This document shows positions 19,028 to 28,703 of a DNA stretch of 64,000 nucleotides, one piece after another (position 1 is the stretch's first letter; each line of letters begins with the position of its first letter). The DNA lies in NCBI RefSeq assembly GCF_021919125.1, contig NZ_CP083439.1, positions 3,162,001-3,226,000 on the forward strand, in the 5' to 3' direction. The translations under genes and the position numbers were made by a program. This DNA comes from Clavibacter sp. A6099 (lineage in GTDB: Bacteria; Actinomycetota; Actinomycetes; Actinomycetales; Microbacteriaceae). The notes beneath the pieces are model-generated. The model saw nothing but the letters and a program-made list of their open reading frames with translations, did not search any database and had not been told where the DNA came from.

Positions 19028-19071
19028 ATCGTACGCTGCGGGTAGCTAAGCCACTTGACCATCAGTAGGCT
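19028..19071. promoter_or_regulatory. MarR/MMPL divergent promoter with candidate operator
   Basis: The interval contains an imperfect dyad, AGCCACT (19049-19055) and AGTAGGCT (19064-19071), with 8 nt between. On the plus strand TAGGCT (19066-19071) is a likely -10 for the MMPL gene. On the minus strand TACGAT (19028-19033) is the -10 of the MarR gene. A repressor bound to the dyad would cover the MMPL -10, which fits autoregulated MarR control. Confidence 0.55.
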
Positions 19072-19098
19072 GACGATCACCGCACCCCTGGAGGACCC

Positions 19099-21174
19099 GT
19101 GAGATCCATCGCCCGCTTCGTCAGCGCCCGCCGCACCGCCTGGATGGCGCTCGTCATCGCGGCCGCCGCCGTCGCCGCCCTGTTCGCCTTCCTGCCGAAG
19201 GGCGAGGCCGACGCCTTCCCGCCCTCCGGCCTGCCGGACTCGAGCCAGGCGAAGCAGGTGAGCGAGCTGCTCGAGCGGTTCCCGAGCGCCGACACGACCG
19301 TGGGGATCCTCGTCTTCAGCCGGGATGGCGCCGCGCTCACGGACGCCGACACCGCCGCGATCGCGCAGCGCGCCGCCGCCCTGGCCGCCGACTCGATCGC
19401 CCCGCAGGCCGTCGTCCCGCAGCTCAGCGATGACGGGCGCGCGGCGCTCGTCGCGGTGCCGCTCGACGCGTCGGAGGCCGCCGACGACGTCGCCGGGACG
19501 GCCGAGACGCTCCGCACCACGGCGGCGGACGGACTGCCGGACGGGCTCGTCGCGCAGCTCACCGGCCCGGTCGGCTTCCAGGCCGACATCTCGAACGCGT
19601 TCGCGGGCGCCGACTTCCGGCTCCTGCTCGTGACGGTGCTGGTGGTCGCGGTGCTGCTCATCGTCACGTACCGCAGCCCCGTGCTCTGGATCGTCCCGCT
19701 CGTCGTGGTCGGCGCGGCCGACGGACTCGCCCGCGTGGTCGTCACGGCGCTCGCGGATCCGCTCGGCATCACGATCGACGCCTCCATCGGCGGGATCCTC
19801 TCGGTGCTGGTCTTCGGCGCCGGCACGAACTACGCGCTGCTGCTCGTCGCGCGCTACCGCGAGGAGCTGACGCGCCAGGAGGACCGCCACGCGGCGATGC
19901 TCACGGCGGTCACGAGCGCGGGACCCGCCATAGCGGCGAGCGGCGGCACGGTCGCGCTCAGCCTGATCACGCTGCTGCTCGCCGAGCTCTCCGGCAACCG
20001 CGCGCTCGGGTTCGCGTGCGCGATCGGCGTGCTCATCGCGATCGCCGCCGCCCTGCTCGTGCTGCCCGCGGCCCTCGTGGTCTGCGGGCGCGGCCTCTTC
20101 TGGCCGTTCATCCCGCGCGCCGGGACCGACGCCGACCACGGCGGGAAGCCGGGCGTGTGGCGGCGGCTCGGCCTCGGGGTCCGGCGTCGCCCGGCGGTCG
20201 TGGCCGTCGTCGCCCTCGCCGGCGTCGGCGTGCTCGCGCTCGGCCTCGTCGGCGCGCGGGTCGGCCTCTCGCAGACGGACCAGCTTCTCGGCGACCCCGA
20301 GTCGGTCGCGGCCCAGGAGGTCGTCGACGCCTCGTTCTCCGCCGGCCTCACGGCGCAGACCGTCGTGCTCGCACCGGACGCGGTGGCCGACGACGCGGTC
20401 GCCACGGCCGAGTCCGTCCCCGGCGTCGCGGGCGCCCGGGCGGGCGAGTCGGCGGAGGGCCGCACGCGCATCGACGTGCAGCTCGACGCCGAGCCCGAGA
20501 GCGCCGCGGCCTTCGCGGCCGTGCAGGACCTCCGCGACGCCTACGCGGACGCGCCGGGCGCCGAGTCTACGACGCTCGTCGGCGGCAGCGACGCGACCGC
20601 GGCCGACACGGCCGCCTCCTCCGAGCGGGACCAGGGGCTGATCATCCCGATCATCCTGGCCATCGTGTTCGTGATCCTCGGCCTGCTCCTGCGTTCGCTG
20701 GTGGCCCCGGTGATCCTGATCGCGAGCGTGCTGGCGACGTTCTTCGCGAGCCTCGGCGCCGCGAACGTGCTGTTCCAGCAGGTGCTCGGCTTCCCCGCGT
20801 TCGACGCGAACGTGGTGCTGTTCGCGTTCCTCTTCCTGGTGGCGCTGGGCGTCGACTACAACATCTTCCTCGTCACCCGGGCGCGCGAGGAGCGGCGCCT
20901 GCACGGCACGCGCGAGGGCATGGTGCGGGCGCTCGCGTCGACCGGCGGCGTGATCACCAGCGCGGGCATCCTCCTCGCCGCGGTCTTCGCGGTGCTCGGC
21001 GTGCTGCCCGTGGTCGCGCTCACGCAGATCGGCGTCATCGTCTGCATCGGCGTGCTCCTCGACACGCTCGTGGTGCGGACGCTGCTCGTGCCGGCGCTGG
21101 TCTTCCTGCTGGGCGACCGGTTCTGGTGGCCGTCGCACCGAGGCGCGCGGCACCGTGAGACGGTGGACGCATGA
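19099..21174 (+). CDS. MMPL-family (RND) transporter
   Basis: The protein of 691 residues is a single-chain MMPL exporter. It has one N-terminal helix, an extracytoplasmic porter domain, five helices (from FRLLLVTVLVVAVLLIVTY), a second porter domain, and a second set from LIIPIILAIVFVILGLLLRS. Conserved GVDYNIFLVTRAREER is the family's signature. These proteins export lipids or hydrophobic compounds. GTG at 19099 follows TGGAGGA. The divergent MarR gene probably controls it. The stop overlaps the next gene by 4 nt. Confidence 0.92.
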   Translation: MRSIARFVSARRTAWMALVIAAAAVAALFAFLPKGEADAFPPSGLPDSSQAKQVSELLERFPSADTTVGILVFSRDGAALTDADTAAIAQRAAALAADSIAPQAVVPQLSDDGRAALVAVPLDASEAADDVAGTAETLRTTAADGLPDGLVAQLTGPVGFQADISNAFAGADFRLLLVTVLVVAVLLIVTYRSPVLWIVPLVVVGAADGLARVVVTALADPLGITIDASIGGILSVLVFGAGTNYALLLVARYREELTRQEDRHAAMLTAVTSAGPAIAASGGTVALSLITLLLAELSGNRALGFACAIGVLIAIAAALLVLPAALVVCGRGLFWPFIPRAGTDADHGGKPGVWRRLGLGVRRRPAVVAVVALAGVGVLALGLVGARVGLSQTDQLLGDPESVAAQEVVDASFSAGLTAQTVVLAPDAVADDAVATAESVPGVAGARAGESAEGRTRIDVQLDAEPESAAAFAAVQDLRDAYADAPGAESTTLVGGSDATAADTAASSERDQGLIIPIILAIVFVILGLLLRSLVAPVILIASVLATFFASLGAANVLFQQVLGFPAFDANVVLFAFLFLVALGVDYNIFLVTRAREERRLHGTREGMVRALASTGGVITSAGILLAAVFAVLGVLPVVALTQIGVIVCIGVLLDTLVVRTLLVPALVFLLGDRFWWPSHRGARHRETVDA

Positions 21175-21689
21175 GACTCGCCGAGGCGCTGATGGAACGG
21201 TCCGACCTGCAGAGGCGCATCGAGTCGTTGCGGAGCAGGATCCAGGCGTCGGCCCGGTACCAGGAGGGCGAGGATCCCGCGGAGGACGCCGCCGCGCTGC
21301 TCGCCGAGGCGGGCGAGACCGTCGACCGGCTCGCGGCGCTCGTGACGCGGATCAACCTCACCAACACGGCCGCCCGCCTCGACGACGGCACGGCCCTCAC
21401 GGCGGCGCTCGCCCGGCGGGATGCGCTGCGGACGCAGCACGGGATCCTCACGGCCGCGGCCGATGCCGCCTCCGGTCGGGCAGGCGCGAGCGGCGCCGGC
21501 TACGCGCCGCGGCAGATGCGGAGCGAGCTGCGGCAGATCGCGGCGCTGCCGATCCGCGAGGTGCGCGACCGAGCCGACGACACGGCGCGCGAGCTCCGGG
21601 AGCTCGACGCCCGGATCCAGCGCGCGAACTGGGAGGTGGAGCTGGTCGAGGAGGTCGACGGGCAGGAGGTCGATGGGCAGGAGGCGTAG
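21171..21689 (+). CDS. DIP1984-like family protein
   Basis: The protein of 172 residues is largely helical, with a coiled-coil N-terminus (ALMERSDLQRRIESLRSRI), the block LVTRINLTNTAA and a C-terminal acidic helix ending in a duplicated DGQEV. This matches the small DIP1984-type family of actinobacteria, whose function is unknown. Its ATG overlaps the MMPL stop (ATGA), so it is translated with the exporter and may be an accessory to it. Confidence 0.8.
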   Translation: MRLAEALMERSDLQRRIESLRSRIQASARYQEGEDPAEDAAALLAEAGETVDRLAALVTRINLTNTAARLDDGTALTAALARRDALRTQHGILTAAADAASGRAGASGAGYAPRQMRSELRQIAALPIREVRDRADDTARELRELDARIQRANWEVELVEEVDGQEVDGQEA

Positions 21690-21800
21690 GGGCGAGTCGG
21701 TAGTCGTCCGGAGCGGGCACACCCCGGCGGATCAGCGGGCAACCTGATCCCCTGTGGCGCGGAGGGCAGCGCACCCGGCGAGAGCCGAGCACACGTCAGC

Positions 21801-21831
21801 CCCGCACCTCGCACCGGGAACGGTGCACGGG
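21801..21831 (+). other. Structured intergenic hairpin
   Basis: GCACCG-GGAA-CGGTGC (21811-21826) is a perfect 6-bp stem with a four-base loop, and outer CCCG/CGGG segments (21801-21804 and 21828-21831) extend it. It lies in the 277-nt gap after the DIP1984-like gene and is too far from both genes to be a simple terminator. No further structure was recognised. Confidence 0.35.
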
Positions 21832-21897
21832 TACAGCTCACCACCACGTGCCGGTCGGACGACGAGGGCGGGTTCGGGGACCTCGCCCCCCATGATG

Positions 21898-21926
21898 CGG
21901 GCCCGGTGCGATGCGCGCCGGGCCCG
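21898..21926. terminator. Hairpin terminator between convergent genes
   Basis: CGGGCCCGG (21898-21906) pairs perfectly with CCGGGCCCG (21918-21926) around an 11-nt loop. It sits 40 bp from the end of the DUF4190 gene and can terminate it. It also lies downstream of the MMPL/DIP1984 unit. Confidence 0.75.
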
Positions 21927-21966
21927 TCGTCGTGCGATGCGCGATCCGTCGTGTCGGCGCGCGGTG

Positions 21967-22686
21967 TCAGCCAGCGGCCGCGCGCACCTCGGCGGCCGTC
22001 ACGACGCACGCCGCGCGCGCGTTCGCGCCGCTCGACGTCTGCTCGGTGACGACGGCGCCGTCCACGAGGATCCGGCAGGTCAGGTCCCCCGCCTCGGCGC
22101 TTCCCGTGCCGACGAGGATCAGCCGCTCGTCGTCGAACTCGCTGCCGCCCGGGAGGACGACGTCGCGCGTGAACGGCAGCGGCTGATCTGCGGCCTCGTC
22201 CGCGCTGAAGACCTCGCCGAGGCGGTCGGACCACGCGGCGCTCACGGTCGGGACGGTGCCCGTCAGCTCGTAGGAGACGGTCACGTCGTCGGCGGTGGCC
22301 CCGTCGTCCGGCGACCCCGTGCCCTGCGGCTCGGGCATGGGCACCGGGCTCGCCGACGAGCGCGACTCCTCCACGGCGTCGCCGATGACCGAGGCGATGC
22401 CCACCGTGTAGACGATCGCGAGCACGATCGAGAGGATCAGCGCGACCACGCTGAGGATGAGGCCGCCGAGCGCCGTGCCCTTGGGCCGGTCCCTGAGGAG
22501 CAGGCCGATGATCCCGAGCACGATGCCGACCATCGCGAGGAACCCGGACGCGTAGTTGACGAGCGGGATGACCGACCCGACGAGCGACACGATGCCGACG
22601 ATGAGCGCGGCCAGACCGACGCCGTTCGACGTCCTCCGCTCGCGCGGCGGGGTCGATTCGGGCTCGGGCGCGTAGCGGAAGGTCAT
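21967..22686 (-). CDS. DUF4190 membrane protein with MmpS-like C-terminus
   Basis: The protein of 239 residues has two or three N-terminal helices (LAALIVGIVSLVGSVIPLV, FLAMVGIVLGIIGLLL, LILSVVALILSIVLAIVYTVG) typical of DUF4190. An extracytoplasmic domain follows a Ser/Pro linker, and VTVSYELTGTVPTVSAAW resembles the start of MmpS-type beta domains. It may work in the envelope beside the MMPL exporter, but this is inference. The ATG is 6 nt after CAGGGT, a possible -10. Confidence 0.75.
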   Translation of the reverse strand: MTFRYAPEPESTPPRERRTSNGVGLAALIVGIVSLVGSVIPLVNYASGFLAMVGIVLGIIGLLLRDRPKGTALGGLILSVVALILSIVLAIVYTVGIASVIGDAVEESRSSASPVPMPEPQGTGSPDDGATADDVTVSYELTGTVPTVSAAWSDRLGEVFSADEAADQPLPFTRDVVLPGGSEFDDERLILVGTGSAEAGDLTCRILVDGAVVTEQTSSGANARAACVVTAAEVRAAAG

Positions 22687-22759
22687 GCATCGACCCTGCC
22701 AGGGAGGCGGGCGGATCCGGCCGTCGCGGGATCACGATCGCGCGACGGCCGGGCGCGCG

Positions 22760-23878
<1,119 letters not shown>

Positions 23879-24045
23879 GCGCGTGCTCCGTCTCGTCTCC
23901 CCGCGAGGTGCGGCCGGCGGCAGCGATGCGGGAGGGCGAGACTCATGGTGGCCATCGTGCGTTTCGAGCGCGTGAAATCCGTAGGATCGTCGGCGACGGC
24001 CGCTCGATCCGCGTGATCGTGCGCCCACCAGCCGAGGAGGACCGG
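23879..24045. promoter_or_regulatory. ald/lrp divergent control region
   Basis: The 167-bp gap separates the two divergent starts. TAGGAT (23982-23987) is a possible -10 for the regulator gene, which has GAGGAGG before its ATG. I see no clear long palindrome. Lrp-family proteins often bind several degenerate sites, so absence of an obvious dyad is not informative. Confidence 0.45.
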
Positions 24046-24540
24046 ATGCCGACGAAGGAACTGCGGACGCCCGAGCCGCTCGACGCGATCGACCGGAAGC
24101 TCGTGGCCCTCCTCCGGGCCGACGCGCGCACCCCGAACAGCCGCCTCGCCGAGCAGGCGGGCATCGCGCCGTCGACGTGCGTGACCCGCGTGCGCGGCCT
24201 CGTGGAGCGCGGCGTGATCACCGGCTTCACCGCCACGATCGACGCGGATGCGGTGGGCGTGGGCCTGCAGGCGCTCATCAGCATCGCGATCCGCGCGGGC
24301 GCCCGCCACGAGATGGCCGCGTTCGCGTCCGAGATGCGCGAGCTCGCCGACGTCGTGCAGCTCTTCTTCCTCGGCGGATCCGAGGACTTCATCCTCCACA
24401 TCGCCGTCCGCGACAGCGACCACCTCCGCGACTTCGTGCTGAAGCACCTCTCGGCGCACCCGGCGGTGGCCTCGACCCGCACGAGCGTGGTGTTCGACCA
24501 CCACCATTCGGGTCCGGCGGTGGGGGATCCGGCGAGCTAG
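24046..24540 (+). CDS. Lrp/AsnC-family regulator, AldR-like
   Basis: The protein of 164 residues has an N-terminal helix-turn-helix (LDAIDRKLVALLRADARTPN, then SRLAEQAGIAPSTCVTRVRGL) and a C-terminal RAM effector domain (VQLFFLGGSEDFILHIAV). It is divergent from ald and most likely senses alanine and controls that gene. The stop codon TAG lies within the first copy of a 15-bp repeat that brackets the next gene. Confidence 0.9.
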   Translation: MPTKELRTPEPLDAIDRKLVALLRADARTPNSRLAEQAGIAPSTCVTRVRGLVERGVITGFTATIDADAVGVGLQALISIAIRAGARHEMAAFASEMRELADVVQLFFLGGSEDFILHIAVRDSDHLRDFVLKHLSAHPAVASTRTSVVFDHHHSGPAVGDPAS

Positions 24541-24551
24541 CGCGCTAGACG
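24537..24551. repeat. Direct repeat, left copy, flanking the EcsC gene
   Basis: CTAGCGCGCTAGACG occurs here and again at 25821-25835 in the same orientation. The first twelve bases are a perfect palindrome. This copy supplies the TAG stops of both the lrp gene and the convergent EcsC gene. Confidence 0.9.
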
Positions 24552-25702
24552 ATCGGCGACGGCTCCGGCACATCCGCGGTAGGGCTTCCGCATCGGGCGC
24601 GGAGCTCGTCGACTATCGCCTGCTCTCGCGGGTTCACGGCCCCGTTGATGGAGGCGACGCGCTCAGCGACACCCAGGAGATCGGTGAGATCCCCTTCCTC
24701 GGCATCGATGCGACGCCACACGTCGGCTGGCTCGATCTCGACCAGCTGAGCGAGTTGTTCGTCGATGACGCCGTGGTCATCGCGGACGACCCGCACGAGG
24801 TGCTTCATGAGCAGCGCTTCATCATCAGCGATCTTCTTGTCCGCCATGATGACCAGCCAGGTCACCCAGAGAGCCAACTGAGGATGGCGGCTGCGCGCGC
24901 TCAGCCCGCCGGCCATCTCGATGACACGAGCCTCGTTCCGGAATACGGAGCGCGCGTGGCGCCCTGCGATCAAGGTCGAATAGCGGTTCAGCACCACCGC
25001 CACGGGAACGCCGATCAGCGGGATGCCGATCTTGATCACGTTGCGCTGCAGGAGGAACTTGCCGACGAACGGGAGCCCCTTGGCGGCATTGAGCACGCCC
25101 TTCGAGTAGAAGCGCTTGAGCACGGGCCGCACGAGGACAGGAACGCCCTTGGCGACGCCTTCTCGCAACGCTTCGCCGCCCTTGATCGTGAAGGCCACTC
25201 GAATGAGCTTCCAGAGGTCGGCGGGATCGGACAGATCCAGCGGGATTCGGTACAGCACGGCGACGTCGTAGGCCAAGCGCAGCTGCAGCTGAGTGAGAAA
25301 CGCCACGTCGACCATCACGGTCACGATGGCGGCCGGTACGGTCGCAGGCGACGCGCCCCCGAGGGACCCGATCGTGGCGGCGATGGCTGCCGTATACGCG
25401 CTCGCCGAAAGCCCGCCCTCGAGTGCCGCATATCGCGACGCCATCTTGATGCGCTGGTCGACGATCCCGTCGGCGGGGACGCCCTGATACTTCTCCTGGA
25501 AGTACTGCCAGGTGGCCTTCTCCGTGTAGGAGCCCAAAGCGTGGGCAGCGAGCTTCTCGAACCAATTGCCGGACTTGATGTCGTCGCCACTCAGGCTTGT
25601 GACGAAGTCGCGCAGCTTGTCCTGTTCCTCCTGGACGTCGGCGCGGATCGCGGGGTCCGCGGGCTCCTCGGGGTCGAGCGCTTCGGTCGACGTATCGGCC
25701 AT
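24545..25702 (-). CDS. EcsC-family protein
   Basis: The protein of 385 residues has an EcsC-like core with helices and glycine-rich segments (AYTAAIAATIGSLGGASPA, FVGKFLLQRNVIKIGIPLIGVPVAVVLN) and a C-terminal acidic helical region around VRVVRDDHGVIDEQLAQLV that resembles TerB-like domains. EcsC proteins are membrane-associated and their function is poorly known. A strong AGGAG ribosome site precedes the ATG. Base composition is lower (about 65% GC in sampled lines), GGATCC is absent, and identical 15-bp repeats flank it, all suggesting acquisition as a unit. Confidence 0.8.
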   Translation of the reverse strand: MADTSTEALDPEEPADPAIRADVQEEQDKLRDFVTSLSGDDIKSGNWFEKLAAHALGSYTEKATWQYFQEKYQGVPADGIVDQRIKMASRYAALEGGLSASAYTAAIAATIGSLGGASPATVPAAIVTVMVDVAFLTQLQLRLAYDVAVLYRIPLDLSDPADLWKLIRVAFTIKGGEALREGVAKGVPVLVRPVLKRFYSKGVLNAAKGLPFVGKFLLQRNVIKIGIPLIGVPVAVVLNRYSTLIAGRHARSVFRNEARVIEMAGGLSARSRHPQLALWVTWLVIMADKKIADDEALLMKHLVRVVRDDHGVIDEQLAQLVEIEPADVWRRIDAEEGDLTDLLGVAERVASINGAVNPREQAIVDELRARCGSPTADVPEPSPIV

Positions 25703-25820
25703 GACGGAGTCTCCTAGGGATCGGGTGTCCCGTCAGGCTGGCAGAGACGTGACCTCATTGATGCCCCTCGAACGGGACGGCAGCCTCAGCCGCAAGTGAG
25801 CGAGTGGCAGCCTCAGCTGT

Positions 25821-25835
25821 CTAGCGCGCTAGACG
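25821..25835. repeat. Direct repeat, right copy, flanking the EcsC gene
   Basis: This is the second exact copy of CTAGCGCGCTAGACG, 1,284 bp from the first and in the same orientation. A separate 12-bp direct repeat, GGCAGCCTCAGC, occurs just before it at 25779-25790 and 25807-25818. Confidence 0.9.
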
Positions 25836-25848
25836 TCCGCACCGTCGC

Positions 25849-26262
25849 TCAGCGGATTCCGTGCCCCGGGTGCTCCACGTCATAGCGCTCGCGCGACTCC
25901 GCGATCCCCGCGCGCTCCGCGAGCGCCCAGTCGGCGAGGGCCTTGACGAGGTGCGTGAGCCGGCTGCCCGACGGCGTGAGCGCGTACGAGACCTGCGCGG
26001 GCACCGTCGGGAAGACCGTGCGGGTGACGAGGCCGTCGCGCTCGAGCCGCCGGAGCGTGAGCGTCAGCATGCGCTGCGAGATCCCCTCGACGGCACGCTG
26101 GAGCTCGCGGAACCGCCGCTCCCCCGACGCCAGCTCGACGACGACCATCACCGACCAGGTGTCGCCGACCCGGTCGAGCACGTCGCGGATCCCGCAGTCG
26201 GGGTGGTCCTCGCGGCCGCAGGGCTCGAGGTCGGCGGCCACCGCGGTGTGAGTGAGTGACAC
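25849..26262 (-). CDS. HxlR-family transcriptional regulator
   Basis: The protein of 137 residues is a MarR-like winged helix of the HxlR group. CGIRDVLDRVGDTWSVMVV opens the domain, then RFRELQRAVEGISQRMLTLTLRRLERDGLVTR forms the recognition region. The cysteine preceding IRDVLD is the conserved redox-sensitive position in some HxlR proteins. AAGGAGG precedes the GTG start. It is divergent from an NAD(P)-binding oxidoreductase, the usual target of such regulators. Confidence 0.92.
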   Translation of the reverse strand: MSLTHTAVAADLEPCGREDHPDCGIRDVLDRVGDTWSVMVVVELASGERRFRELQRAVEGISQRMLTLTLRRLERDGLVTRTVFPTVPAQVSYALTPSGSRLTHLVKALADWALAERAGIAESRERYDVEHPGHGIR

Positions 26263-26342
26263 GGAAGTGCCTCCTTGTGAGAGATCGGGGGTCGCAGCAC
26301 GCTCGGTGACGTCACCGAATCCGAACCACGAGAGGTGGATCC

Positions 26343-27149
26343 ATGATCCTCGTCACCGGCGCCACGGGCCAGCTCGGCTCCGCCATCCTCCAGCACCTCC
26401 GCACGATGGGAACGGATGCGATCGGCAGCAGCCGCTCCGGTGCCGACGGGATGCGGCGGATCGACCTCGACGACCCCGCGACCGTCTCCTTCGCCGGCGT
26501 CGACACCCTGGTGCTCGTCTCGGCGGGCGAGGCCGAGGACGATGTCGTGACCGCGCGGCACGACGCCGCGATCACGGCGGCCGAGCGCGACGGCGTCAGC
26601 CACGTGATCTACACGAGCGTCGCGGCGGAGGGGGATCACCTCGCCTTCGCGCTCGCGCACCGCTGGACCGAGCGGCGCCTCGCCCGCACCCGCGTGCCGT
26701 CGACCGTGCTGCGGAACGGCCTGTACGCGGAGCTGTTCGGCGCGCTGCTGACCTGGCGCGGATCGCGGCTGGATTCGGCATTCGGGGACGGCGCCCTCGC
26801 GGCCGTCGCGCGCGGGGACCTCGCGGAGGCGGCGGCCGTGGTCGCCCGGGCTCCAGAAGCGCACGCGGGCCGCCGGTACGACCTCGTGGGGCCGGCGATC
26901 ACGGCCGCCGAGGTGGCCGAACGCGTGGGTGTGCCGCTCGACCGTCTCGACTTCGCCGCCCGGCGCGCGTCCTACGTGGACGCCGGTCTGAAGCCGTTCC
27001 AGCCCGCGATGCTCATGTCGATCCATACGGCCGTGCGGCACGGGTTCCTCTCCGAGACGAGCGACGACCTGGCGATGCTGCTGGGCCGCGCGCCCATGGA
27101 TGCGGTGCAGGTCGCGGCCGATGCGGCGTCTGCGGCGCGGCCTGCCTAG
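26343..27149 (+). CDS. NmrA/SDR-like NAD(P)-binding protein
   Basis: The protein of 268 residues starts with MILVTGATGQLGSAIL, the dinucleotide-binding loop of atypical SDRs (NmrA/quinone reductase QorB-like). An active-site SYK triad is not evident, as in the NmrA group. The C-terminal half contains GRRYDLVGPAITAAEVAERVG. It is divergent from HxlR and probably repressed by it, possibly in response to electrophiles or quinones. Confidence 0.88.
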   Translation: MILVTGATGQLGSAILQHLRTMGTDAIGSSRSGADGMRRIDLDDPATVSFAGVDTLVLVSAGEAEDDVVTARHDAAITAAERDGVSHVIYTSVAAEGDHLAFALAHRWTERRLARTRVPSTVLRNGLYAELFGALLTWRGSRLDSAFGDGALAAVARGDLAEAAAVVARAPEAHAGRRYDLVGPAITAAEVAERVGVPLDRLDFAARRASYVDAGLKPFQPAMLMSIHTAVRHGFLSETSDDLAMLLGRAPMDAVQVAADAASAARPA

Positions 27150-27224
27150 CAGCGCGACTCCGACCGAGCGACGACCACGGGCGACCCGCTGGACGGCCCG
27201 CCCGCATCCCGTGACACTGAGCGC

Positions 27225-28001
27225 ATGCCCCTCGTCGCCGTCTCACCCCATCCGGACAGCGCATGGATCGCCTGGTCGTTCGCGCACTCCCCCGAGGCGG
27301 TGTGGGCGGCGCTCACGGAGCCGGAGGCGATCGCCCGGTGGCTCGGCGCCGTCGTGGAATGCGACGTCCGCCCCGGTGGGACGCTCGTCGTCGACCACGG
27401 CGAGGGCGTCAGATCCCGCAGCGCCGTGGTCGAGGCCGACCTGCCGCATCGACTGACGATGACATGGGACTTCCCGGACGAACCGGCGTCGCACGTGGAG
27501 ATCACCCTGCGCGCGTCCGAGGATCGCACCGTGCTCGAGCTCGTGCACTCCGGGCTCGCGGAACTGGCGGAGTCCTACCGCATCGGCTGGATCACGCACC
27601 TCACCTATCTGGAGGCCGTAGCTGATGGAGTGCCGCTGCCCGCGTCGCAGTTCTGGTCGCTGCATGCGACGCTGCAGCGGGGGCTGACCGGAGGCTCTGC
27701 CGGACCCGCCCGGCCGCAGATCGTGTGCGTCTGCGGATCCATGCGCTTCCGCGACGAGATGCGGGAGGCGGCTCGCGACCTGGCCCTGGCGGGGGTGATC
27801 GTCGTAGCACCGGCCGAAGCGGACGGGTCGGTCGACGCCGATCAGAAGGCCGCGCTCGATGCCCTCCACCTCAGGAAGATCGACCTGGCGGATCGGGTGC
27901 TGGTCGTGAACCCGGGCGGTTACGTCGGGGAGTCCACGCGTCGCGAGATCGCCTACGCCCGAGCGGCGGGCAAGCCGGTCGCGTTCACCGACCCGACCTG
28001 A
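27225..28001 (+). CDS. SRPBCC (AHSA1-like) domain fused to a nucleoside deoxyribosyltransferase-like domain
   Basis: The 258-residue protein has two domains. Residues 1 to about 145 are an SRPBCC/AHSA1 ligand-binding fold (SFAHSPEAVWAALTEPEAIARWLG). Residues from 167 read VCVCGSMRF, and the C-terminal part has LRKIDLADRVLVVNPGGYVGES and REIAYARAAGKPVAF. This is a Rossmann-like fold of the type seen in nucleoside 2-deoxyribosyltransferase/DUF4406 proteins. A Gly/Pro/Ala linker joins them. I do not know this fusion from other proteins. The ATG is 6 nt after GACACT, so it may be leaderless. It ends next to dcd, tail to tail. Confidence 0.75.
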   Translation: MPLVAVSPHPDSAWIAWSFAHSPEAVWAALTEPEAIARWLGAVVECDVRPGGTLVVDHGEGVRSRSAVVEADLPHRLTMTWDFPDEPASHVEITLRASEDRTVLELVHSGLAELAESYRIGWITHLTYLEAVADGVPLPASQFWSLHATLQRGLTGGSAGPARPQIVCVCGSMRFRDEMREAARDLALAGVIVVAPAEADGSVDADQKAALDALHLRKIDLADRVLVVNPGGYVGESTRREIAYARAAGKPVAFTDPT

Positions 28002-28016
28002 GCCGGCTGGAGAGGC

Positions 28017-28622
28017 CTACTCCCCCGACTGCCCCGCGTCGGTCACCGTCACGTCGGTGTGCACGAAGTTGAGGTGCGAGCGGGAGGCCGTGGGGCCGCG
28101 CTGGCCCTGGTAGCGGGAGGCGTACTCGCCGGATCCGTAGGGCTTCTCGGCGGGCGACGACAGGCGGAAGAAGCAGAGCTGGCCGATCTTCATCCCGGGC
28201 CAGAGCTTGATGGGCAGCGTCGCGACGTTCGACAGCTCGAGCGTGACGTGGCCGGAGAACCCGGGGTCGATGAAGCCGGCGGTGGAGTGCGTGAGGAGGC
28301 CGAGGCGGCCGAGCGAGCTCTTGCCCTCGAGGCGCGCGGCGACGTCGTCGGGCAGCGTGACCAGCTCGAACGTGGATCCGAGGACGAACTCGCCCGGGTG
28401 CAGGATGAACGGCTCCCCCGGCTTCGACTCGATGAGGCGGGTCAGCTCGGGCTGGTCTTCTGCGGGGTCGATGTAGGGGTACTTGTGGTTGTCGAACAGC
28501 CGGAAGAAGCGGTCGATGCGCACGTCGATGCTCGCGGGCTGCAGCATCCCGGGGTCGTACGGATCGAGGGCCACTCGTCCGGCGTCGAGCTCGGCGGTGA
28601 TGTCACGGTCGGAGAGGAGCAC
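28017..28622 (-). CDS. dcd: dCTP deaminase
   Basis: The protein of 201 residues has the trimeric dUTPase/dCTP-deaminase fold. Blocks [29 protein letters not shown] and [21 protein letters not shown] are strongly conserved. It converts dCTP to dUTP for thymidylate synthesis, and some actinobacterial versions go on to dUMP. The GTG start lies 6 nt after TAGGCT (28629-28634, complement), consistent with a leaderless mRNA. Confidence 0.95.
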   Translation of the reverse strand: MLLSDRDITAELDAGRVALDPYDPGMLQPASIDVRIDRFFRLFDNHKYPYIDPAEDQPELTRLIESKPGEPFILHPGEFVLGSTFELVTLPDDVAARLEGKSSLGRLGLLTHSTAGFIDPGFSGHVTLELSNVATLPIKLWPGMKIGQLCFFRLSSPAEKPYGSGEYASRYQGQRGPTASRSHLNFVHTDVTVTDAGQSGE

Positions 28623-28703
28623 GGCAGGAGCCTACCGGCGCGGGGTGGCGCCCGGCCGGACTCTTGCTAGGCTGTGGTCTCGACCCGGCCCCAGGCCGGT
28701 CGC

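Noticed and set aside
19055-19060. TTGACC as the -35 box of the MMPL promoter
   Set aside because: It is only 5 nt from the likely -10 TAGGCT, too close for a sigma-70 promoter.
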